A DNA stretch of 20,017 nucleotides. Source: Silene noctiflora (taxonomy: Eukaryota; Streptophyta; Magnoliopsida; Caryophyllales; Caryophyllaceae). This document shows, in pieces, positions 8,061 to 17,482 of this stretch (its first letter is position 1; the number at the start of each line of letters is the position of its first letter). Below the pieces are notes generated by a model. That model saw only the letters and a list, made by a program, of their open reading frames with translations, had not been told where the DNA came from and did no database searches. The DNA lies in NCBI GenBank assembly GCA_009801015.1, contig VHZZ01003343.1, forward strand, positions 26,935 to 46,951, in the 5' to 3' direction. The position numbers were made by a program, and so were the translations under genes.

Positions 8061-8382
8061 TTTTTATTTTATTTTTTGCTAAAAGCTAAGATTTCATTGA
8101 TATAACTCAGCATTACATGTCAATTGAGTACACACTACTTTGGCTATGCAAATATTATATTAGATGCACCCTTGTTAACCATTCTATATCCTTCCTATTG
8201 ACTACATTAAACTTAGTCGCACTAAGCCTAGATTTAACAACTTTTAAAGCTTGAGTAGCAACATATTTAGGACTGAAATCATTCCTCTGCTGCCAAATCA
8301 AATACCACGCAGCTAAGATCACAGCACTGGTAATCTGCTTCCTAACTTTAGACCATCTTCTATTATGTATCACCTCCAATTA
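8061..8382 (-). mobile_element. 5'-truncated LINE (L1-type) insertion
   Basis: Read on the - strand, a reading frame (8379 to 8155) encodes about 74 residues of the end of ORF2, with the block AAWYLIWQQRNDF that follows the reverse transcriptase in plant LINEs. A short 3' untranslated part (8154-8079) follows, then an A-rich tail (8078-8061, seen as T-rich on +). A 17-bp perfect target duplication flanks it. It is only 322 bp, so the copy is heavily 5'-truncated and inert. It lies inside the solo LTR. Confidence 0.85.
8155..8379 (-). pseudogene. C-terminal piece of LINE ORF2
   Basis: About 74 residues remain of a protein that normally exceeds 1,000. The Trp-rich block (WYLIWQQRN) resembles the region after the zinc-binding reverse-transcriptase domain in plant L1 elements. 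There is no endonuclease or polymerase part and no start of its own; the frame simply opens near the 5' truncation point. Confidence 0.7.
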
Positions 8383-8399
8383 GTTTTTATTCGTGAATT
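8383..8399 (+). repeat. Right 17-bp target duplication of the LINE
   Basis: An exact copy of 8044-8060. Confidence 0.85.
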
Positions 8400-9242
8400 G
8401 GTACTGGTTTTGTTGTCTTAATTATTGTAGGAGTCGGGTTGCGAGAATAAGATGAAATTCAAGAAGCAAGACGGGTCGAGGAAAGCAAGGCGGTTCGTAA
8501 CAAATGTTGGAGAAATATTCAAAAGAAAGATAAAATCTAAATGAACTCCAACAGTTGAAGTCAAGGCCACCTTGACTAATTTCACTTAAATGTCAACAAA
8601 GCTCTTTATCCTCCAGTACACAAATTCCATTTTCCATATTCACTCCATCAATTACAAACCATCGAGCTGAAAACTCGACTCTGTTGCATATCAGTTCGGC
8701 CACTGTGCTCTCCCTTGCTTCGTTTCAGGCTGCACAACCACCAGCCGAACCCGCATTCAAGCGTCATGCACCTGACCTGCTCAAATACAACCCCAGAACG
8801 CCTCCTCTATTCGACCACCATACCAACTCGCCCCTACATCAATCCACCATTTCCGTCACCTACACCCATCTCCATTCATTCGAAGCTAATAAAGCCCAGA
8901 ATCCGAAACTCCAAGCAGCAGCATCAATTAACCATCACCATAATTTTCCACGACAATTAATTCGACACCACTGTTAACCATCATTTACACCTCCACCTTC
9001 GGCCTCTTCTCTTACCATCGACCACCGCATCAGCCATCAACTCAGCACACAAACCCCCGACCCAGTTTGAGACCACCATCACCAATCAACGACCTCGCCA
9101 TCAAGCTCACCCATTCTTCGAGCACCACCAGTCCACCACCAAGTCCATCCTACTCCCCATCCATGGTAGCCCAAAATCGACCACTATTCGACATTATTTT
9201 GCCTGAGAATGGTTCTCATTGCTGCCCAGATCCACCGAGATT
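8400..9242. other. U3 part of the solo LTR, CCA/CAC-rich
   Basis: There is no gene here. About 8640-9180 is rich in CCA, CAC and TCC on the + strand, which produces long but meaningless Pro/His/Ser-rich frames. A 7-bp inverted repeat is at 8560-8576 (GTCAAGG, CCTTGAC). The segment continues at 15140 once the copia element is removed. Confidence 0.65.
9238..9242 (+). repeat. Left target duplication AGATT of the copia element
   Basis: AGATT is repeated exactly at 15135-15139. Confidence 0.88.
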
Positions 9243-9912
9243 TGTAGGTGGTATGACTATCAGACGACCAATGAACAGAATTAACTTACATAACCTAGAA
9301 GAGGAGATGTCGTGGCGTGATAAGAATTACTTCCCTAAAGTTGAATTTGCCCCGCTCGATACACACGGCCTCTTGGAAACCAACCCCCAGAGTTACACGA
9401 CGTTCGAGTCTAAGGTGTATGACAAAGACACAGAATGAGGACTACTAACAGAACGTTGCCAAATATCAGCTTTAGAGAAGAAAGTGATTTAGAGAGAAAG
9501 GGAGAAATGAATTTTGGTGTGTGTTGAAATACTGCAAATGAGGGTATATATAGTAGAGGTAAGAAGGATCCAGAAACGTAATTAAGGTACCTCGAAAATG
9601 ATTTGTAGAAGATTGAAAATCACCATAAAAAATCTGCAACATTCAGTACAGAAGACTGAGCAATCAGATTAGAAAAACACACCAAACAATTTAGAAGACC
9701 GCAGGTGCTCTACCAGAGCCCAGAACCCGAGCCCAAGCCCGGGCCCGGCCCGGCGTGGCGTGCACGCGCGCGCGCATGTGTGATGGTAGAACCCCTCTAC
9801 TACTACACGTCTAGTAGTAAAGGTCAGGAGATCACTTATAAACTATAGAACTTCAAGTTACTCTACCAATGTGGGATAATAAATGCTTCTTTTGAAGCTA
9901 ATACTTCTAACA
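9243..9912 (-). repeat. 3' LTR of the copia element
   Basis: Read on -, it starts TGTTAGAAGTATTAGC at 9912 and ends CCACCTACA at 9243. It holds a TATA box (9545-9552), a GC-rich tract with 25 bp of alternating purine-pyrimidine (9758-9782), a hairpin TACTACTA/TAGTAGTA (9798-9819) and the block CCAATGTGGGA (9866-9876). It pairs with 14462-15134 over its full length. Confidence 0.92.
9545..9552 (-). promoter_or_regulatory. TATA box in the 3' LTR of the copia element
   Basis: TATATATA is conserved at the matching place in the other LTR (14776-14783). On the - strand it lies about 360 bases into the LTR, where the U3 promoter is expected. Confidence 0.55.
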
Positions 9913-10464
9913 ATCCCCCACAAGATTCAAAAGAAGAAAAGAAATTAGCTGATATAAGGCAATAGAACGTAAGTCTTAAGATGACAATGTTCCTGAGGAA
10001 TTGAATTGTCACCTATTGCATACAATTACCTGCTACAGCCGTATCGAGTTGCACTTGGCTTTGGACTCTCCACGGTGGTTTGTAACGGATAACTGCGCAC
10101 AAACCTGCATTCAAATCTGTGTTCATCCTCATGAAATGTCATAAAAAAAGTGCCCCTCACATGCCTGGGTTCTCGTATACGCTCTAGAGGCCCTAAAGCC
10201 TAAAGACCTCATAGGGGGTAGGGAATTTCCCCCACATTCACATAGGTAAGTCCATCAGGTTTGACTGTCACAAACCACCCTTAAACAAGGACTATGGACT
10301 TATTAAGAGCTTAGCTCAGCCTTCCTCACATGACAGATATAACACAATAGAAAGAATACTACATCACTTTTATTAAAATAGGAATGGTAGTAGTATTACA
10401 ACATAAGATCCTCGTGACTTCGTTTGACCCATTGAACTTGGTAAACCCAAGTGGGGGAGCCCCG
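9913..10464 (-). other. 3' untranslated region and PPT of the copia element
   Basis: On the - strand this runs from the end of pol to the 3' LTR. It ends in CTTGTGGGGGAT (9924-9913), a polypurine tract directly before the LTR start. The rest, about 540 bp, has no convincing frame. Confidence 0.75.
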
Positions 10465-12402
10465 TCACGATTCACTTCCAATAGGCTTTAAACCCATTCC
10501 TCGTGCTGACTCCAGCACTAATTTTCTACAGAGGCCTTTCGTGAGAGGATCCGCAATATTCCTCTCCGATTTTACATAGTCAAGTGATATCACATTATTT
10601 CTGTTCAGATTCCTCACTATAGCATGTCTCAAGCGTATATGTATCTTTTTCCCGTTTTAAGCTTGATTTTCTATCACACCAATGGCTGCTCGAGAATCAC
10701 AAAGCATTGAGACTGATGGAGCCAGTCTCCCCCACAATGAAATGTCTGCTAGTAGGTTCCTTAGCCATTCGGCCTCTTGACTTGCCAATTCTAAAGCAAT
10801 AAATTCAGATTCCATTGTAGATTTAGCAATACAACTTTGTTTAGAGGATTTCCATGAAATAGCACCACTAGCCAAAGTAAACACATAACCACTAGTAAAG
10901 TGAATCTCTTCATTATCAGACACTCAATTAGCATCACAAAATCCTTCTAAGACATATGGGGTCTTGGAATAGTGTAAACCCCAATCCATTTTCCTCCTAA
11001 GGTATTTTAGAAGTCTATATAAAGCATTCCAATGTGACTGATTTGGGCTATGTGTATACCCGCTATGACGACTTACCGCATAAGCAATGTCTGGTCTTGT
11101 ATAGTTCATTAAAAACATAACACTGCCAATTATCTTAGCATATTGTTTTTGGTTTACGTTAGGTCCCTCATTCTTTTTTAGGTGAATACTAGGATCATAT
11201 GGGGTTTTGACTGGTGCACAATCAAAACAATCAAATCTTTTAAGAATTTTCTCAATATAGTGTGACTGGTCCAAGCTCAAACTCCATTTGGTCCTAGTAA
11301 TTTTTATACGAAGAATAATGTCTGCTTCACCTAGGTCTTTCCTGTCAAAACGGGAGCTTAAGAAGGCTTTTGTGTCATTGATCACATCCATATTAGTTCC
11401 AAAATTGAGCATGTCATCAACATAAAAACACACGATGACACATCCATCTTTGTCATTTTTAGCATAAACACAAGCATCGGAATCATTTACATGAAAACCA
11501 TAAAGAGTAATAGTTTGGTGAAATTTTTCATACCATTGCTTCGGAGCTTACCTTAGCCCATACAATGATCTAACCAGTTTACATACCTTGTCTTCTTGTC
11601 TCGGAATCACACAACCCTCTGGTTGTTTCATGTATATTTCTTTATTCAGGTCTCCGTTCAAAAAGCTAGCATCCATTTAATGCACAAATAGATCATGTAT
11701 AGAAGTTAATGCAATTAAAGCCCTAATAGTAGCGACTTTAGTAACAGGAGATTAAGTGTCAAAGAAATCCAAACCTTTGGTTTGTCGATTACCACAAACA
11801 ATCAATCTAGCCTTATATTTCTCGATGGACCCATCTGGTTTAAGTTTCTTCTTAAAAACCCATTTGTTGCTTAGAGGTTTACACCCTCTTGGCAGATTGA
11901 TGAGAATCCAAGTGTTGTTACCTTTGATGGAGTCTATCTCACTGTTTATAGCTTCCATCCAAAATGTATAATCAATAGAAGTCATAGCCTCCATGTAAGT
12001 TCTAGGATCATTTTCTAGAACAAAAGCACATATGTCTTCCTCATCAAGGTACACCTTTTCAGTCAAATGAGTGACAAAATATGGGCCAAAATCCTTTTCG
12101 ATTCTAGGTCGTTTGCTTCTTCTAGGTTCAGCCACTACACTAGTAGAAGCATCAATAGTATTTTCGGAAACAGAAACAGAAGGCAAACGAGGTTCAGGGT
12201 TAGTTTTCATCGGAAGAATATTCTCAAAAAATACTACATCTCTTGATTCTTTAATAGAACCAAAATCTGAACCATCCTTTAGAATAAACCTGTATGCCGC
12301 GTTGTTGGAACCATAACCAATAAATATACCGTCGGCTGTTTTGGGTCCAATTTTGCTCTTTTGACATGCAGGTATTCCAATTTTTGCCAAACACCCCCAC
12401 AC
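10465..12402 (-). pseudogene. pol: Reverse transcriptase and RNase H of the copia element
   Basis: One phase on the - strand, beginning in the integrase C-terminus (VWGCLAKIGIPACQKSK) with a low-complexity linker, then the RVT_2 domain from about 11940 (NTWILINLPRGCKPLSNKWVFKKK). The catalytic block FYVDDM is intact (Asp codons 11418-11413). Then come SWKSSKQSC and MESEFIAL of RNase H (about 10860-10770), and a typical copia C-terminus with stop TGA at 10467-10465. Premature stops are at 11752-11754, 11677-11679 and 11548-11550 (all TAA), 10924-10926 (TGA) and 10657-10659 (TAA). Two of these are probably from Gln codons and one from Trp; the ones at 11752 and 10657 look like former Tyr codons, so not all are deamination products. 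Confidence 0.9.
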
Positions 12403-13207
12403 TTTAAGGTAGTGGAGATTGGGCTTGTGACCTTTCTAGAGCTCATAAGGAGTCCTATCCAGCTTTTTGTGTGGAACCCTGTTAAGCACATAACAAGCAG
12501 AAAGAATGGCCTCCCCTACAAGTTAGTAGGCATACCGGAACTAATAAGCATAGCATTCATCATGTCAAGGATCTATTTTTCCGTTTGGCTATTCTGTTTT
12601 GTTGTGGGGTGAATGGAGCGATGATCTCGTGGATAATACCATTTTCTTCACAATACTTTTTTAGAGGATTACCCTCATATTCACCGCCCCTATCAGACCT
12701 AACACGTTTTATTTTTCGGTCTAATTGATTCTCAACTTCGGCTTTATAAATTATGAATTTTTGCTCGGCTTCATCTTTTGTGCTTAACAAGTATACTTTA
12801 GTATATCTGGAAAAGTCATCTACAAAAGTAATGTAATAACGCTTACCTCCACGGCTCATCGTGTTTTTGAAATCTCCCAATTCTGTATGAATTAGTTCAA
12901 GAAGAGTTAAGGCACGATTGACTTGTTTATTAAACGGTGTCCTGGAATGTTTAGCCTCTACATATATCTCACACTTCTCAAAAACCGTATTACTAAAGCC
13001 AAGTATAAGGTCAAGATTTTTCAAGCGTTTAACATAATCAACATTAACATGACCTAATCTAGAATGCCATAAAGTAATAGGCTCAGCAAGATAAACGGAA
13101 GCGGTATAATTTTTATTAATAGTCACCACATCGAGCACAAAAAGCCCGCCATTACAATAACCTTTTCCAATAAAATTATTGTTTCTAGTGAGTACAAGTT
13201 TATCGGA
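12403..13207 (-). pseudogene. int: Integrase of the copia element, broken
   Basis: On the - strand, the GAG-pre-integrase block LWHSRLGHVN starts at about 13070. The zinc site has Tyr (12964-12962) where the second Cys of the CC pair belongs. In the DDE core the first Asp is Glu (12883-12881), the second Asp (RSDRGGEYEG) is present, and the final Glu is Lys (12586-12584), so the enzyme could not join strands. Two 1-bp deletions shift the phase at about 12560 and 12512, with stops TGA 12560-12562, TAG 12516-12518 and TAG 12436-12438; the last two sit where Trp is usual. Confidence 0.88.
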
Positions 13208-14401
13208 TTAAAAAGTGAGTTTTATACGGGCTTTGTTAAGTAGAGATCCCGAAATAAGGTTCCTACGAATTTCTGGAACATGTAGAACATTATTAAGTTC
13301 AAGAACTTTACGAGAAGTCATCTTCAATTGTACCTTTTCCTTACCAATCACACTTGTAGTGCTGGGATTTCCCATGAACACGTATTAACCTTTAGTTTCC
13401 GGCACATACTCTTTGAATGCTTCTTTGTCATAACATATGTGACTTGTAGCTCCAGTATCCAGAACCCATTCTGTCACATTGCCTACCAGATTTACCTCAG
13501 AGACAACAGCGACAATTATTTCATCACTTTCGGTGAGATGAGCTTGATGCTTGTTTCTTGACTTCCCTTGCGATCCTTGCGGACAGAATCTTGCAGAATG
13601 ACCCATTTCACCACAAGTGAAACATTCTCCTTTGAACGGCCTTTTGGGTTTGAAATTTGTTTGATTTTTTATACCTAGATTTTGATTTGATCCTTTATCC
13701 TAGTTGATGTTGCGTCTAGGCCCCTTGTTGCGACTTTTTGTTTCAACAAGATTGGCGTTAGAAGAAGATAGATGAACTTGTTTACCTTTTGACTGGATTC
13801 GATTTTGCTCTTCAATCTTGATGTGTGACACCAACTCAAGAGGAGTGAAATCTTTCTGTTTATGTTTCATGGAGTGCACATAATTCTGCCAAGAGGAAGA
13901 AAGTTTCTCGATTAGACAATTAGCTTGAAAAATTTCACAGATTTTCATACCTTCCGCAATAATATCAGCACATAATGTCTCCTATTTATGAACTTGATCT
14001 AACACGGGTTTTTCATCAGCTATACGAAAATTCAACTATCTACTGCAAGCATATTTTTTAGTATCAAAGTCATTTATTCCGTATTTTGTTTTAAGAGCGT
14101 CCCGGATGTTTTTAGCAGTTTCAAGCTTGCTATAGATCAAAAATAAAGATTTGGTCATGTAGTGTAGTAAAAGAACAAGACAAGTTTTATTTTCTGCAGC
14201 ATAATTCCGTTCACTGTTTTCTGGTGCTTCAGTTTCAGTCAAAGTGTAATCTACCTTTAACTGAATTTGAAGAAAATCAATTTTTTAGGACCAAATCCTA
14301 TAATTTTTACCGTCAATTAAATCCAATTTTGACATATCGGGGATAAAAGCTATAGGCATAAGAGTCAGATTAAAAGAAGCAACATATATTGGCATAGCCA
14401 T
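13208..14401 (-). pseudogene. gag: gag and protease of the copia element, broken
   Basis: On the - strand, the likely start is the ATG at 14401 (a second ATG lies two codons on), only about 60 bases after the 5' LTR. A UBN2-type gag region follows (about 14250-13760), then an intact zinc knuckle C-X2-C-X4-H-X4-C (about 13630-13585) and the aspartic protease motif WVLDTGATSHIC, with its Asp at 13459-13457 intact. Premature stops: 14285-14287 TAA, 14036-14038 TAG, 13982-13984 TAG, 13700-13702 TAG, 13385-13387 TAA and 13208-13210 TAA. All pieces share one phase, so there is no frameshift here. Confidence 0.88.
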
Positions 14402-14461
14402 ATCGCCTAAGGTAAAAAAATTACGAGCAAGAAAAAACAATTAAAAATTTCAAATTTAGAC
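14402..14461 (-). other. Short leader of the copia element, primer site not recognised
   Basis: On the - strand the sequence after the 5' LTR begins GTCTAAATTTGAAATTTT. It does not resemble the initiator-Met complement TGGTATCAGAGC used by most plant copia elements. The leader is only about 60 bp, so a small deletion may have removed the site, or a different primer is used. Confidence 0.6.
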
Positions 14462-15134
14462 TGTAGGCGGTATGACTATCAGACGACCAATGAACATAAT
14501 TAACTTACAGAACCTAGAAGATAAGATGTCGTGGCGTGATAAGAATCACTAGCCTAAAGTTGAATTTGCCCCGCTCGATACACATGACCTCTTGGCAACC
14601 AACCCCCAGGGTTATACGACGTCCGAGTCTAAGGTGTACGACAAAGACTTAGAATGAGGATAACAGAATGTTGTCAAATATCAGCTTTAGAGAAGAAGGT
14701 GATTTAGAGAGAAAGGGAGAAAGAGAGAAAGGGAGAAATGAATTTTGGTGTGTGTTGAAATGCTGCAAATGAGGGTATATATAATAGAGGTAAGAAGGAT
14801 CCAGAAACGTAATTAAGGCAACTCGAAAATGATTTGTATAAGACTGAAAAATCACCATAGAAAATCCGCAACATTCAGTACAGAAGACTAAGCAATCTGA
14901 TTAGAAAAACGCAGGTGCTCTACCAGAGCCTAGAGCCCGTGCCCATGCCCGTATCCGAACCCGAGCCCAGCCCGGCTCAACGTGGCGTGCGCACGCGTCT
15001 GTGGTGGTAGAGACCCTCTACTACTACACATCTAGTAGTAAAGGTCAAGAGATCACTTATAAACTATAGAACATCAGTTTACTCTACCAATGTGGGATAA
15101 TAAATGCTTCTTTTGAAGCTAATACTTTACAACA
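14462..15134 (-). repeat. 5' LTR of the copia element
   Basis: Read on -, it starts TGTTGTAAAGTATTAGC at 15134 and ends CCGCCTACA at 14462. Compared with the 3' copy it has an extra AGAGAAAGGGAG repeat unit near 14715 and lacks about 22 bp near 14910. The TATA box is at 14776-14783, the hairpin at 15019-15040 and the CCAATGTGGGA block at 15087-15097. Confidence 0.92.
14776..14783 (-). promoter_or_regulatory. TATA box in the 5' LTR of the copia element
   Basis: TATATATA on the - strand side, matching 9545-9552. As the 5' LTR copy this would drive the element's own transcript. Confidence 0.6.
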
Positions 15135-15139
15135 AGATT
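15135..15139 (+). repeat. Right target duplication AGATT of the copia element
   Basis: An exact copy of 9238-9242. Confidence 0.88.
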
Positions 15140-15278
15140 AGCTTTAAGAATCCGAGTAAGAATCAAGTAAATTCAATCAAGAGTATCAGCTAGCGAAATG
15201 GGGACGCCGAGAGGCGAAATTATGCCCGGACGGGCGTCTTGGTGTTTTGACCAAGTAAAATTCCAATTGCCTCTCTTT

Positions 15279-15447
15279 GCAGTGACGATCATATGTCCCA
15301 CTTTTGTGTCCCATTGTGTATGTCACTCCACTTACCTTTTGACACATCATTTATGGCAAAATAAAATATTGCATCAAATATATAAACTTGTTGATGTGTT
15401 AGAGCACACACAATGGGACACCAAATGGGAGAGAGGATCCTCGCTGC
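15279..15447. mobile_element. MITE with long terminal inverted repeats, hAT-like
   Basis: The left arm, GCAGTGACGATC then TCCCACTTTTGTGTCCC, is the inverse of the right arm, which read from the other strand is GCAGCGAGGATC then TCCCATTTGGTGTCCC. The arms share a perfect 14-bp core (GTGTCCCATTGTGT against ACACAATGGGACAC at 15409-15422), and likeness extends about 40 bp. An inner pair ACACATCA/TGATGTGT also matches. Flanks TCTCTTT (15272-15278 and 15448-15454) form a 7- or 8-bp duplication, fitting hAT (8 bp). It encodes nothing; frames across it on both strands are products of the fold-back. It lies in U3 of the solo LTR. Confidence 0.65.
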
Positions 15448-15575
15448 TCTCTTTGATCTTGTTGACTTTTGAAATGACGACATATTTGTTGAGTGGGCCT
15501 TAGCTTGGGGGTTTTATTTTGACTTTCCATTTTGTCTTACTTTAATTATGACTTTCTCAAATTTGTGAGAAAAAA

Positions 15576-15584
15576 TATAAATAG
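15576..15584 (+). promoter_or_regulatory. TATA box of the solo LTR
   Basis: TATAAATAG is a near-ideal plant TATA box, about 980 bp before the LTR right end, so R and U5 would span about 15610-16556. It shows that the LTR is in + orientation. Confidence 0.6.
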
Positions 15585-16556
15585 AATAGTTATCCTTATT
15601 TTGGAGATCTCACTTTATGACTCATTTTTAGTTTAATTTACAATAATTTCATAATTATTATTTTTAGGGTTACTCTCTTATTTCCTCTCATTGTCTAGAT
15701 TAGAAATCGATTTAGTTACTTAATAGGATCCAAAATTTGTTCTTAATGTAACCATCTTCGAGATCTAGTTTCTATATACATTTACCTTTCCGATTTGGTA
15801 TGAGTTTCTCCTTATCTACATCTTTATTTGAGTTATTTTTTCAAGTTATCATCTTTCTTAATTTAATGTTTAATTAGTGCAAGTTCTCATCTTTATCATG
15901 TTAATCATGTTTAGTAGTGCTTTATTAATAGTGGGTAACTTATTTAGTTTAGTTTGTATAATGATTATTGAGTAGTCTTTAGTTAAGGAGAATAGGATTA
16001 GGGTTCTTAAGTTAGTTCTGTCATTGGACGATTATGCTTCCACCTTTACCATTTTAGAGACTAGAATTAATCTTCCAAGGGTTTGCTGAATTATTCGGTT
16101 AAGGTGACAATTCGACTCGGGTAACATAAGTTTGACTTAGTGAGGAATTTCTAAGTTGATACCTTGTCTTAGATGACTTCCTTAACTTGAGAAATTAGGT
16201 TAAGAGTTGGTTAGGTTAGTGGATTGAAAGACCGTCTTACTCTCTTTCTTGTTACCTTTCGTAGGTTGGATAGTTGACCCGTCCTAGGAGCTAGCAATTG
16301 ACCCAACTTCCTAACTCCATTTTATTAGTTATTTACCCTACTTTCATTTTTTTTGTTTATTGCCTTAATTAGTTTAGTTGCTCTTAGATTATTCAAATCT
16401 TCAACCTTTGATTCACTAGACTAAACCGAAAGAAAACTATTACATCAATCCTAACCGTCTCTGTGGATCGACCTCCTTATCCTACTACATTCATTAGTTT
16501 GGTATTGAGTTTTATAAATATATTTTGATGTGGGGTGGGCGACAATTTCGTTATCA
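15585..16556 (+). other. R and U5 part of the solo LTR
   Basis: T-rich untranslated sequence with no gene. It ends CGACAATTTCGTTATCA directly before the target duplication. Confidence 0.6.
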
Positions 16557-16561
16557 GAAGC
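16557..16561 (+). repeat. Right target duplication GAAGC of the solo LTR
   Basis: An exact copy of 7899-7903. It lies inside the coding frame of the Athila ORF1-type sequence, which therefore was the insertion target. Confidence 0.8.
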
Positions 16562-17482
16562 CCATAGGAAAGCCTTTCTTGCCTTAGCCGGGAGACGCAT
16601 GGCCGCGACTAGGTGTGTGTCAGTGAGTGATTTGAGAGCGTTTGGTATTGAGGAGGAAGTATTTGACATCTTCGGACACTTCGGCTTGGAGGGCTTATAC
16701 AACCTACGGGATTTGAGTTATCGGGACTTTACCCTTGAGTTTTTGAGCTCGTTTGCCTACCACAAAGAGGATCATTTGGTGAATTTTAGGCTTAGGAACA
16801 CCTCATTCCACTTAACTAGTGATAAGATGGCGACTCATTTGGAGGTAGGTAAGACGCTCGGGTATGAGTATGATAAAGTGGACAAGAAATTGAAGGCCGC
16901 CAACTATATTGATCTATATACGCGTAACCAACACACCCCGGTGAGTGCCATGAAGATCAATGATGTAGAGCATTATCCCGTCTTGAGGATCTTTTTGCGT
17001 CTCTTCACTCATCTTCTTTATGCGAGGAAAGACGTAAGCAAGCTTAATTCGTCGGAGGTATTACTTTTGAGTGCTTACCTTAACCCTTCTAGTGAGGAGA
17101 TCTTCCAGTTTTGCCCTATATCTATGGTATGCCATGCTTTTAAGAGGATAGCTTCGTCGGATAATTGCTCTTTAGATTGCGGCGGTTTGGTGACTCGATT
17201 GGCCAAAAATTTGTTGAACTATGAACCGGGGGAGGCGGATAGGCCCTTGTCTACCGACGTAGTGTACTTTGATATAGACTATATGAATAACATCTAATGG
17301 CTCGTGGATGGGAAGGAAAATGGTCTTTATGCATGGAGAGCGAATGGGGAATGGTACGTAAAGCTTCCCGCAAGCCGCAAGGGGGAAATTACCCAAAACC
17401 GGGCAACTAGGAGAGGTGAGACCACCCCGCCCTCCGGCCCAACGTTATACCCTTCCCAGCAAACTCACCAACTTGCGCGATG
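16557..17482 (+). pseudogene. Athila ORF1-type retroelement protein, interrupted
   Basis: The frame is open from the right edge of the solo LTR to TAA at 17295-17297 and then continues in the same phase to TGA at 17480-17482. Blocks typical of the ATHILA ORF-1 family are visible: an N-terminal run ending TLEFLSSF (about 16730-16757), a middle block HYPVLRIFLRLFTHLLYARK (about 16972-17031), SSEVLLLSAYL, and CGGLVTRLAKNLL (about 17178-17216). The role of this protein in Athila elements is not firmly known; it has been treated as gag- or env-like. The apparent Met at 16530 belongs to the solo LTR, so the first nine residues read from there are not native. The true N-terminus is cut off at the joint with element A. 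Confidence 0.75.

Larger units (their letters stand above)
9243..15134 (-). mobile_element. Element E: complete but dead Ty1/copia retrotransposon
   Basis: Two direct LTR copies (9243-9912 and 14462-15134) enclose a - strand gag-pol in the order gag, protease, integrase, reverse transcriptase, RNase H, which defines Ty1/copia. The whole 5,892-bp unit is flanked by AGATT on both sides. A PPT adjoins the 3' LTR. The coding frame has about 13 premature stops, two 1-bp deletions and altered integrase catalytic residues. I count about 17 mismatches in the first 195 aligned LTR bases plus several indels, so the insertion is not recent. It lies inside the solo LTR. The primer site after the 5' LTR is not recognisable. 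Confidence 0.93.
7904..16556 (+). mobile_element. Solo LTR of an OTA (Tat/Athila-like) gypsy element, split by three insertions
   Basis: The ends are exact 7-bp inverted repeats, TGATAAC (7904) and GTTATCA (16550-16556), flanked by GAAGC on both sides. The pieces of the LTR are 7904-8060, 8400-9242 and 15140-16556, about 2.4 kb after removing the LINE and copia element and about 2.2 kb after also removing the MITE. There is no primer site after the right end and no PPT before the left end; flanking sequence follows directly, so this is a solo LTR left by LTR-LTR recombination. A canonical TATA box is at 15576-15584. The region before the right end (CTCTGTGGATCGACC, about 16460) is typical of the ends of long plant gypsy LTRs. 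The lineage is inferred; orientation comes from the TATA box and U5 style. Confidence 0.8.

Noticed and set aside
8684..8977. Pro/His-rich open frame
   Set aside because: Low-complexity CCA/CAC-rich LTR DNA; composition alone explains it, and there is no domain.
11756..12612. Several + strand frames over the copia pol
   Set aside because: They are antisense to well-supported integrase and reverse transcriptase coding sequence.
16530..16556. ATG at 16530 as start of the Athila ORF1-type protein
   Set aside because: These bases are the right end of the solo LTR, shown by the inverted end GTTATCA and the GAAGC duplication.
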